Origin: Medicago truncatula
Lineage: Eukaryota > Streptophyta > Magnoliopsida > Fabales > Fabaceae
Reading direction: 5' to 3'
DNA length: 64,000 nt
Assembly (NCBI RefSeq): GCF_003473485.1
Contig: NC_053042.1
Span: 17,442,501-17,506,500 of the forward strand
The notes beneath the pieces were generated by a model. That model had not been told where the DNA came from. It saw only the letters and a list, made by a program, of their open reading frames with translations, and made no database searches. The position numbers and the translations under genes were made by a program. Shown one piece after another: positions 41,622-52,200 of this stretch; positions within the stretch are counted from its first letter, which is position 1, and each line of letters starts with the position of its first letter.

Positions 41622-44600
41622 TCAAGCAAACAATTCTGGATAAGACTCCAGCATCTTACTCTCAAGCTCCCACGTCAAGCTTTCACCAGTCGCTCCCGAC
41701 CAAACGACTCTTACGAGAGGTATCTCCTTGCCTCTCAACGTCTTCACTTTACGATCATCAATCCTTACCGGTAAAGTCTCTACCGTAAGGTTGTCTCTAA
41801 CTTGCACATCGTCGCTTTGGATTACATGAGATGGATCCGGAACATACTTTCAAAGTTGCGACACATGGAAAACATTGTGCAAATTCGAAAGATGTGGCGG
41901 TAAACCCACTCGGTAAGCCACCGTTCCAACTCTTTCCAATATCTGATACGGACCAATGAACTTCGGGGTCAACTTCTTTGACTTCAAAGCACGTCCTACA
42001 CCAGTCATAGGAGTGACTCTCAAAAACACGTGGTCTCCTTCTTGGAATTCAAGATCTTTTCTGCGCTTATCATGATAACTCTTTTGTCGACTCTGCGACG
42101 CCTTCATTTTCTCTTGGATCATCTGAACTTTCTCAGTAGTTTGCTGAACAATCTCTGGTCCTAAGACCACTCTTTCTCCTGATTCAAACCAACACAATGG
42201 AGTTCTGCATCTCCGACCATACAAAGCCTCGAACGGTGCCATTCCAATACTAGAATGATAACTATTATTATATGTGAACTCGATCAACGGAAGATGACTA
42301 TCCCAAGTTCCTCCTTGCTCAAGAACACAAATTCTCAACAAATCCTCTAGCGACTGAATTGTTCTCTCCGACTGACCATCTGTCTGTGGATGATACGCCG
42401 AACTCAATCTCAACTTCGAACCCAAGGCCTCTTGCAAACTTTTCCAAAATCTAGAAGTAAATCTTGGATCTCTATCTGATACAATGCTCGAAGGAACACC
42501 ATGCAACTTCACAATCTCTTTGATGTAAATCTCTGCCAACTGGGCAACAGGGAAACTAATATTAATAGGTAGGAAATGAGCTGACTTCGTCAACCTATCA
42601 ACAATAACCCAAATTGCGTCGTTCCCTCTAGGAGTATTTGGCAAACTCGTCACAAAATCCATAGATATACTATCCCATTTCCATTCTGGCACGTCTAAAG
42701 GTACCATCATCCCAGCGGGTTTCTGATGCTCGACTTTCGACTTCTGACAAACTAAACAGGAATACACAAACTGTGCCACATCTCGTTTCAAACCAGACCA
42801 CCAGAAAATCTTCTTTAAATCGTGATACATCTTCGTAGCTCCCGGGTGAATACTCAAGCTACTTCTATGACTCTCTTCAAGAATCATCTTCTTAATCTCT
42901 TCATTGTCTGGGATACAAATTCTTCCTCGGAATCTCAACACACCTTGATCATCGATTTTAAAATCACTGTCTTCAGTCTGATCTCTAGCAATCAACAAGT
43001 CCACAAACTTTACATCAACTTTCTGTGCTTCCTTGATACTTTTTAGAAATTCACTATCAATCTTCAACATACCCAGTTTCACACTCTGAGGTGACCATTC
43101 GCAAACCAAACTCATATCTCTAAACTGTTCAAGCAATTCGAACTCTCTGACCATCATGGCGGACATATGCAATGTCTTCCTACTCAAGGCATCTGCAACA
43201 ACATTAGCTTTACCTGGATGATAATTCAAACCAAAGTCATAATCCTTCAACAATTCGAGCCATCTTCGCTGTCTCATATTCAATTCCTTCTGATCGAACA
43301 AATACTTCAAACTCTTGTGATCACTAAACACCTCAAATCTCGAACCATACAAGTAATGTCTCCATATCTTCAATACAAAGACTACAGCCGCCAACTCGAG
43401 ATCATGCGTAGGATAATTCTTCTCATGAACTCTCAACTGTCTTGAAGCATAAGCTACCACTTTACCTTCTTGCATAAGTACACCTCCTAAACCCAACTTG
43501 GACGCATCACAATAAACCACAAAAGGTTCATCTGACTTCGGCAAAATTAACACTGGAGCAGTTGTCAAACGCTTCTTCAATTCACCGAAACTTTTCTCAC
43601 AATGAACGTCCCACACAAAAGTTTTACCTTTACAAGTCAACTGCGTTAGCGGAAGAGCTAACTTAGAAAATCCTTCAATAAACCTTCTATAGTAACCAGC
43701 TAAACCCAAGAAACTTCTAATCTCAGTAACGGACTTTGGAGTCTCCCACTGTGATACCGCTTCAACTTTAGACGGATCCACTGCAATACCATCTCCGGAA
43801 ATAACATGGCCAAGGAAACTCACCTCTTTCAACCAGAATTCACACTTAGACAATTTAGCATAAAGCTTCTTCTCTTTCAACACTTGTAAGACAATCTTCA
43901 GATGCTCAGCATGTTCTTCTTCAGTCTTGGAGTAGATCAAAATATCGTCGATAAACACAACTACGAACCGATCCAAAAATGCATGGAAGATGCGATTCAT
44001 ATACTCCATAAACACTCCAGGTGCATTGGTCACACCGAAAGGCATAACTTTATATTCATAATGACCATAACGCGTTCTGAAAGCCGTCTTCTGCATATCT
44101 TCGTCTTTTACTTTAATCTGGTGATAGCCTGATCTCAAATCAATCTTGCTGAAAACTCGTGCACCCACTAGCTGATCCATCAAATCATCAATTCTCGGAA
44201 GTGGATACCTATTCTTGATAGTTACCTTGTTCAACTGCCGATAATCAATACACAACCGCATACTACCATCTTTCTTCTTTACTAGCAAAACCGGCGCTCC
44301 CCAAGGTGAAACACTTGGTCTAACAAACTTCTTCTCAAGCAAGTCTTCCAACTGTTTCTTCAACTCAGATAACTCGGAAGCAGACATACGATAAGGTGCC
44401 ATCGAGGCCGGCTTCGTTCCAGGAACAAGATCAATAGAAAACTCAACTTCTCTCTCTGGAGGCACATTAGGAATCTCATCTGGAAAAACTTCAGGAAATT
44501 CACACACCACCGGTAACCTGTCAATCACTGCTTGATTCTCAATAGATAAGGTAGCCATTAACGAAAACATCAAGATACCGTCGCGTTCCAGTTGCTTCAG

Positions 44601-45983
44601 CTGCTTAGTAGATAAAAACTCTGCACCACTTTCCTCTTCGACGGAAGAGAAATGCACTGACTTGCTAAAACAATTAATAAGAACGTGGTTGTACTCTAAC
44701 CAGTTCATACCCAAAATCACATCCATACCACTCAAAGGTAGACAAACTAAATCCATTTCAAAATCACGACCAAACATAGACAAAGGACATTTCAAACATA
44801 CGAGAGAAGTAGTCACCGAACCCTTAGCTGGAGTTTCGACAACCATCTCTCCATTCATATCAGACAAAACAAGACCCAAAGCAGAAACACAATCGAAAGC
44901 AATAAAACAATGCGTAGCACCAGTATCAATAATAGCAACTAAAGGAGTATTATTAATATAGCAAGTACCTCTGATCAAACGATCCTCATTCTTTGTCTGA
45001 GTCCCAGTCAAAGCAAAGACCCTACCAGTAGTCGGCGCCCTCTTAGGCTGAGTACACTGTGAACTAATGTGACCCTCTCCATTGCAATTAAAGCAAACAA
45101 TGTCTGTACGGTTGCAATCAGCTACAACATGACCCTTCTTACCACACCAGACGCACTTCTTGATTTCCTCAGGACAGGCGTTGCTCTTGTGGCCTTTCTC
45201 GCCACAATTGAAGCACACAATCTCCGCAGCATCCTTCTTCTTAGGCCGCCTAACATCGACCATCTTCTGTTTCCCTTTGTCAGCGGGGGCACTGTATGGC
45301 TTAGGACGACTCTGCTGTCCCTTGCCCTTCCTTTCATTCACTACCTTGTAGTGAGCCTTGGTATCCTCCTCATAGATCCTGCAGCTGTTAACCAAGTCCT
45401 GAAAAACTCTCAGCTGCTGGTATCCAATCGCCCTCTTGATGTCGGGCCTCAAACCGTTCTCGAACTTGATGCATCTCGAGAACTCAGCATTCTCTGCAGT
45501 ATAGTGCGGATAGAACTTAGACAGCTCCACGAACTTGGCAGCATACTCTGTCACGGACATATTTCCTTGCTTCAGCTCAAGGAATTCGATCTCTTTCTTC
45601 CCGCGAACATCTTCCGGAAAGTATCTTCTCAGGAACTCTCTCCTGAAAACAGCCCAAGTCACAACAGCTCCTTCCTGCTCGAGGGTAGGCAGAATAGCAA
45701 CCCACCAGTCATCAGCTTCATCGGCCAGCTGATGAGTACCAAACCGCACCTTCTGATCTTCAGTGCACTGCATAACTCGGAAAATCCTCTCAATCTCCTT
45801 AAGCCACGTCTGGGCTCCATCAGGGTCATAACGTCCTTTGAAAGTCGGAGGATTCTTCTTCATGAACGTCTCCAACATCCTAGCTTCAGCATTTGCACCA
45901 GCATTCACGTTAGGTTGTTGTCCCACAGCTTGGGCAACAGCTTGTAGAGCAGCAGCTAACGCAGCATCATTCCTTCCAGCCAT
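41622..45983 (-). pseudogene. Chromovirus gag-pol polyprotein with one in-frame stop
   Basis: Read from ATG 45983 (MAGRNDAAL). The 1377-codon frame holds gag (about 50-240), three CCHC knuckles (about 254-320: [42 protein letters not shown]), an aspartic protease with DTGA (near 350), RT with FIDDIL (near 678), RNase H (YCDAS) and integrase with HHCC and catalytic D, D, E ([18 protein letters not shown]). A TGA at 41852-41850 ends it just after FHVSQL. The same frame continues for 76 more codons with a chromodomain-like stretch (VVWSGATGESLTWELE) to 41622. So all enzymes are intact but the targeting domain is cut off unless the stop is read through. No frameshift was seen. Confidence 0.93.
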
Positions 45984-46077
45984 TTCTGATATTCTACAAA
46001 AGTAGCAACAACAACATAAGATAGTAATATAAATATTACTAAGACTCGACACGACTCTCTAATTGACCGGACGGATC

Positions 46078-46094
46078 AACCTGCTCTGATACCA
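46078..46094 (-). other. Primer binding site of the chromovirus (tRNA-iMet)
   Basis: The minus strand reads TGGTATCAGAGCAGGTT two nt from the 5' LTR. The first 12 nt are complementary to the 3' end of plant initiator-Met tRNA, the usual primer for Tekay/Del. Confidence 0.9.
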
Positions 46095-46096
46095 AT

Positions 46097-48231
46097 TGTA
46101 ACACCCCGTTTTCCCAATATACAAATTTCTTAAACAATTATCAGAGTAAAAACCATAAACGGGATATCACATAGAAACGTAATCCAAAACAGTTAAATAA
46201 TGATTTAACCTTCACAAATATCTTTAACATAGCAGCGGAAAATCATAAACATAAATCATAAACGTTTTCGGCACGCAGGCCCAATAAGTATCTCAAAAGA
46301 GTTTATCAAAACATAAGCAGTTCACGTAAAAGAATGAAGCATGTTATAGCATAAAACCCCATCCCGTTACGTATCAGAGCGACCTAGACGACACAGTGAA
46401 GGCAAGGCCAACTCACGAAGCAACTGCACACTAAGCACGATCACCTGCAAGTTACCCATACGAAGGGCAACATTTTCAAGCAGAAGGGGTGAGATTTCAT
46501 AATAAAATAACATTAATCAATGTAATTGCGAATCATAATTAACATCATAAACATTCCATTATTAACTTTGCATAAATGCTAAACAGTTATCACGTAATCA
46601 TATATCCAATTCATTATGAACAACGAAACATAATCAATAACACTTATCACATAATCACATATTCATTCATTATCAACAAGGCATCTTAATCATGACAATG
46701 TGACAATGCTCCTAGACTCCTTATATGCATGTGGTACCAATCGTCATCATAAGTATTAATATACTTTAATCGTGCGGAGGACAAAGCTCCTATAAAACGT
46801 GCGGAGGACAAAGCTCCTAATTTTCGTGGTGAGGACTAAGCTCAATGATATGCTATGCATGGACACATATGAACAAAACATCATAATCATCGTAATCATG
46901 TGCATTCAATAACTTGATGCAAAACGTCATCATTTTCATTATATTCATATATAAACATTGCATACTCAGTTAAATAACAGCAGCAGCATAGTCAAGTCGC
47001 ATAACAGCAAGGAGATATCAATATATCAACAACAATTTACTAGAATCATAATCATTTCAATTATATCTTACATATTGCATAATACCTTAATCATGCTCAA
47101 ATAATATCAACTTAACTCAATAGCTTTACAGACTGCATTAAACGTTATCATAAGGTTTCATTACCAATTAGGGGTTCACTCTGGACCAAAAAGTGCGACA
47201 CAGATCGCACAAACACATAATCAAGTTCATCCTGGTTGTACTCGCGAGGCGAGAGTACTTACTCGCCATGGCGAGCACCACTCAACTCACAAACTAAGCT
47301 TGTTCTGGGTTCCCTCTGATCCTACATTCATTCCTAACCAATACTAGGTAAGTTCAGGTACTCAAAGGCATACAAGATTCAACTAAAAAGGTCGAAACAC
47401 GAAATATGACATGCACTCTGCCTAAGCTCGTGAGGCGAGGAAGGTTGCTCGCCATGGCGAGTTGAACCAAACAACTCGCGAGGCGAAGGAAAGGGGCTCG
47501 CGTGGCGAGCGATGAAGTTCATCACTCGCGAGGCGAGGATCATCACTCGCCGTGGCGAGCGATGAACAAAAGCACGGGCAGACTAGGGTTTTTCTCAAAA
47601 ATCCCTCACACAACATGGTTCAAAGCCTAATTTTGATTCCAGAATTCATCCTAAACATGTTCTAAGGTTATAGGACGGTTCTTACATCAATCTAAACAAG
47701 TTTTACCGTTTGATCATCAATTTTTAGGGTTTTAACCTAATTCCAAAACTTTTCTAAATCAATCCTAACTTTGTCAATTAATCATCAGAATTACAACAAT
47801 CAATGCTATTGAATTACTCGTCTCACCCTTACCTGGTTATGAAGAAAATCGCAGCACTCTACCTTGGTTCCTCTAGACTTGGCTTTTTCTCCCTTTTCCA
47901 AAAGTTTTCACGTACAATGAGTTTCTAAAATATTAGGTCTTCTCCTATTTATACCTCTTTCTAATAACTTATCTTATCTCACTTTCTCCCCCAAAACTAT
48001 CTAAAATATCAAAACAGCCCTCAACTAAATATTTTTCAAATCTTTATTTTATTTAACAATAAAATAAATTCTCTAATCTTATCAAATCCTCCAAAACTCA
48101 TAACTTAACACGTCATCAATCAAATCATCAAAATTCATCAAAACATATCAAAATCATGCATATATTATATAATTATAATATAATCACCTAAACTCGATTT
48201 AATAAACGATTAAACGAAAGTGGGCGTTACA
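46097..48231 (-). repeat. Chromovirus 5' LTR
   Basis: 2135 bp, same length as the 3' LTR. Differences seen at three points, for example CTCGTGAGGCGAG at 47427-47439 versus CTCGCGAGGCGAG in the other LTR. Carries the second copy of the four palindrome pairs, about 47241-47559. Confidence 0.95.
47241..47559. repeat. Array of four palindrome pairs, 5' LTR copy
   Basis: Same arrangement as 40589-40907. One unit has a C-to-T change at a CpG (CTCGTGAGG), consistent with deamination of methylated DNA after insertion. Confidence 0.85.
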
Positions 48232-48968
48232 GCCTACCTCCTTCCCCAATCTAGATTCAATGGTACCCCTTAAAACATCATCTTCACGTAGGAAGTCGGA
48301 GGGCCTACCTCCTTCCCCAATCTAGATTCAATGATGCTTTTTAAAGTTTTTTCTCAAGATAACAATCACCTTCACGTAGGAAGTCGGAGGGCCTACCTCC
48401 TTCCCCAATCTAGATTCAGTGATGAGATCTTGGAATTTATTTGGCTTTTTGGCTTCTTATGAATTTCCTTATACTCACTTATACTACTGGCGCTTTGAGA
48501 ATCTTTGAAGGTTAATGCACCACTAAGATTAAAACGTGTTTCCTTAAAATACCTATTCATACATTTACTCAAGGGAAGCAACTTTGTGTTTTTCTCATTG
48601 AAGAACTTTATTCACTTTAAAACAAGATATGGGTATATCAAGAAGACTAAAAAACACAAGAGTTTGCTTTCATGTACAAGAATCAACAAAATAAGAGGAG
48701 ACAATGAAAATTTTTGTGTCACGATACTTTCAATAAAAATTAGCTACTTAAACATGCCTTTCACAATAAAACGAAACAAAAGAATAAAGTTCAAGGGAGT
48801 TTGGAAACACTACGACTAAAGACACTTTATTAGGCTCCCCCCACACTTAGGAGAAGCATTGTCCTCAATGATTCAAATGATAGAAACGAAAGAAATAAGG
48901 AAAAAGTGAGAAAGGGTGCGGAAAGCTCACAATTTGTCGAAATTTTAAACTCCGGAGGCCTTCAGGTT

Positions 48969-49003
48969 GGCACGGCCGTGCCAGATGTAGCACGGGCCGT
49001 GCC
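48969..49003. promoter_or_regulatory. Paired palindrome module, Athila internal 1
   Basis: GGCACGGCCGTGCC, spacer AGATGTA, GCACGGGCCGTGCC, then ATCA and TTCTG. Confidence 0.7.
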
Positions 49004-49044
49004 ATCATTCTGCCAACTTTATTGAAGATGTGGTTGTGTTTCTT

Positions 49045-49079
49045 GGCACGGCCGTGCCAAATCAAGCACGGGCCGTGCC
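49045..49079. promoter_or_regulatory. Paired palindrome module, Athila internal 2
   Basis: GGCACGGCCGTGCC, spacer AAATCAA, GCACGGGCCGTGCC, then ACCT and TTCTG. Starts 76 bp from the start of the previous module. Confidence 0.7.
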
Positions 49080-49254
49080 ACCTTTCTGGTTCTTGGAACT
49101 TTGATTTTCTTGCGTTTCTTAATCAATCTCGGACACTTACCTACAAAATAAAGAGAAATAACAGAAAACAAAGAAAGCAATTAAATTGGTGGGTTGCCTC
49201 CCACGAAGCGCTCTTTTAACGTCACTAGCTTGACGAAGGTGAGGATGAAAATCC

Positions 49255-52200
49255 TTAAGGTGGGTCACTAAGGGTGAAATCAGCCACTACTTCATTTACT
49301 TCTCCGGTATTATAGATTTTAAGCCGTTGGCCATTAACCGTGAAGGATTCTGTTTCTTCAGAAAAGATTTCAATCGCCCCATAAGGGTAGACTGTGCGAA
49401 CTTGGAAAGGACCGGACCATCGTGATCGCAGTTTACCTGGAAAGAGCTTTAGCCTAGAGTTAAAGAGCAGCACAAGGTCACCACTTTTGAAGTGCCTTTT
49501 GATGATTTTCTTGTCATGCCAGGTCTTAGTTCTCTCTTTGTAAATGCGGGCATTCTCATAGGCATCCATCCTAAGTTCTTCTAGCTCGTTTAATTGAAGT
49601 TTTCTTTTGTCACCGGCTAAATTGGGATCTAAGTTGAGGTTTCTAATTGCCCAATAGGCCTTATGCTCGAGCTCAACAGGAAGGTGACAAGATTTCCCAT
49701 AGACAAGTTTAAAAGGGGTCATCCCAATGGGGGTTTTATAAGCCGTTCGATAGGCCCAAAGGGCATCGTCAAGCTTATTTGACCAATCTGTTCTAGAGGT
49801 GGAAACAGTTTTTTCAAGGATGGCTTTAATTTGTCTGTTTGAGACCTCCACTTGTCCGCTAGTTTGGGGGTGATAGGGTGTCGCAATTTTGTGCCTCACT
49901 CCAAGTTTTTGCAAAAGTTTTTCAAAATGTCTTGAAATGAAGTGAGACCCTCCATCGCTTATCACAACTCGTGGCACTCCGAATCTAGGGAAGATGACTT
50001 TCTTAAACATTTTTATAACTACTTGTGCATCATTAGTGGGGGAAGCAATGGCCTCAACCCATTTGGACACATAGTCAACGGCTACTAATATGTATTGATT
50101 CCCAAAAGAGGAAGGGAAAGGTCCCATAAAGTCAATACCCCAAACATCAAATATTTCCACTTCAAGGATGTTATTCAAAGGCATTTCATTTCTTTTTGTA
50201 ATGCTACCGGTGCGTTGACATTTGTCACATTTAGAGATAAAGAGATGTACATCTTTGAAAAGTGATGGCCACCAGAAACCAGAATGAAGAATTTTGAAAG
50301 AAGTCTTTTGTGTACTGGCGTGGCCGCCATAAGAAGAGGAGTGACAATGAGTTAGAATACTACTTACCTCATTTTCAGGAATGCATCGCCTGAAAATCCC
50401 ATCTGAGCCTCTTCGGAAGAGGTAGGGCTCGTCCCAATAGTAGTGCTTGAGATCATTGAAGAATTTCTTCTTTTGTTGGTAGTTTAACTCGGGTGGTAGT
50501 ACTCCTGCTGCAAGAAAGTTAACAAAATCTGCATACCAAGGTGCGTCAGTTTGTGCCAATAAGAATAGTTGGTCATCTGGGAATGAGTCATCCAAGGGTA
50601 GCTCATCCTTATTGGTCTCCCGAAGTCGGGACAAGTGGTCAGCGACAACATTTTCTACGCCCTTTTTATCTTTTATTTCAAGGTCAAATTCTTGGAGGAG
50701 CAAAATCCATCGGATCAATCTCGGTTTGGCATCTTTTTTGTTTAGCAAGTATTTTATGGCCGAGTGATCTGTATAAACAATGATTTTTGATCCCACCAAG
50801 TATTGCCGAAATTTGTCAATGGCGTAGACAACTGCTAGCAATTCTTTTTCTGTCGTGGCATAGTTTACCTGTGCCCCATCTAGGGTCTTACTGGCATAGT
50901 ATATGGCATGCATCTTTTTATCCCTTCTTTGACCTAATACTGCCCCAACCGCATAGTCGCTTGCATCACACATTATTTCAAAAGGCAAGTTCCAATCTGG
51001 TGGTTGTATGATTGGGGCGGTAATTAGTGCTTCCTTCAACCTGCAAAATGTCTGCAAACAAGAATCATCAAAGGTAAAGTCTGCATCCTTGAGAAGCAGG
51101 CTGGTTAGCGGCTTAGTGATTGATGAAAAATCTTTGATGAAACGACGGTAGAACCCTGCATGTCCTAGGAAACTTCTAATTTCTTTGACTGAGGTGGGAG
51201 GTAGCATTTTTTCAATAATTTCGATTTTTGCTTTGTCGACCTCTATACCTCTGTCGGAAACCAAGTGTCCTAGGACAATTCCTTCTCTTACCATGAAGTG
51301 ACATTTCTCCCAATTTAAGACTAGGTTCACCTGTTCACATCTTTTCAAAACTTTTTCAAGGTTAGTCAAACAATCATCAAAATTAGAACCATGCACAGAA
51401 AAATCATCCATAAAGACTTCCATTATCTTTTCAACAAAGTCAGAAAAAATAGACATCATGCAACTTTGAAAAGTAGCAGGGGCATTACAGAGACCAAAAG
51501 ACATTCTTCTATAAGCAAAGGTCCCGAAGGGACATGTAAAAGTTGTCTTTTCTTGGTCATTAGGGTGAATGAGTATTTGGAAAAATCCAAAATAGCCATC
51601 TAGGTAACAAAAATGCGAATGCTTAGCTAACCTTTCTAACATTTGGTCTATAAAAGGGAGAGGGAAGTGATCTTTACGGGTTGCTTTATTAAGCTTTCTA
51701 TAATCAATACACATTCTCCAACCGGTGACGGTTCTAGTGGCAATGGATTCATTTTTATCATTTTTAATAACTGTGAGACCACCCTTCTTTGGTACAACTT
51801 GCACGGGGCTAACCCATTTGGAGTCAGAAATTGGATAAATAACACCTGCATCTAGGAGTTTTAAGACTTCCTTCTTCACAACTTCTTTCATATTGGGATT
51901 TAGTCTTCTTTGGTGTTCAATGGAGGGTTTATAGTCTTCTTCAAGAAGTATCCTATGCATGCATAATGAAGGATTTATTCCTTTAATGTCATCAATGGTG
52001 TAACCTATGGCTTTAGGATATTTCTTGAGGACATAAAGCAATTTTTCAGTTTCTACTTCATCGAGACTTGCATTTACAATAACAGGATAAGTGGAGTTAG
52101 GGCCCAAGAATTCATACCTTAGATTTGATGGAAGTGTTTTGAGTTCTACTTTCGGTGCCTCCTTGGGTAGAAGTGTTGGTTCTTCTTGTACTAACTCCTC

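Larger units (their letters stand above)
39445..48231 (-). mobile_element. Complete Tekay/Del-type chromovirus nested in Athila, TSD GCCTA
   Basis: Full-length Ty3/gypsy element on the minus strand. The 5' LTR is 46097-48231 and the 3' LTR 39445-41579, both 2135 bp and TGTAACACC...GGCGTTACA. TSD GCCTA is at 39440-39444 and 48232-48236. The PBS for initiator-Met tRNA lies next to the 5' LTR and the polypurine tract next to the 3' LTR. The gag-pol frame is 41622-45983 with a single in-frame stop before the chromodomain. I counted only 3 differences between the LTRs in 2135 bp, so this insertion is younger than its Athila host. Confidence 0.96.
39348..48425. repeat. Minisatellite in Athila 3' region, split by nested element
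   Basis: Four units share CTTCACGTAGGA(A/G)GTCGG, GGGCCTACCTCCTTCCCC and ATCTAGATTCA(A/G)TG. Starts are 39348, 39419, 48282 and 48370. The second unit is cut by the chromovirus (39445-48231) at its GCCTA. Units also contain the inverted pair GTAGG/CCTAC. Confidence 0.85.
48237..49254. other. Athila 3' non-coding region
   Basis: About 1 kb between pol and the 3' LTR (plus 38962-39444). Holds minisatellite units and two palindrome modules (48969-49003, 49045-49079). No env-like ORF. The 104-codon plus-strand frame at 48505-48819 is antisense to the element and unrecognised. Confidence 0.6.

Noticed and set aside
45069..45947. 292-codon plus-strand ORF
   Set aside because: Antisense shadow of the chromovirus gag; Leu/Ser-rich with no domain.
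39348..48425. CRISPR-like direct repeats
   Set aside because: The units are a minisatellite with no unique spacers, interrupted by a retrotransposon, in a plant genome.
48505..48819. 104-codon plus-strand ORF as an env-like gene
   Set aside because: Wrong strand for the Athila element; no signal peptide, membrane span or similarity.
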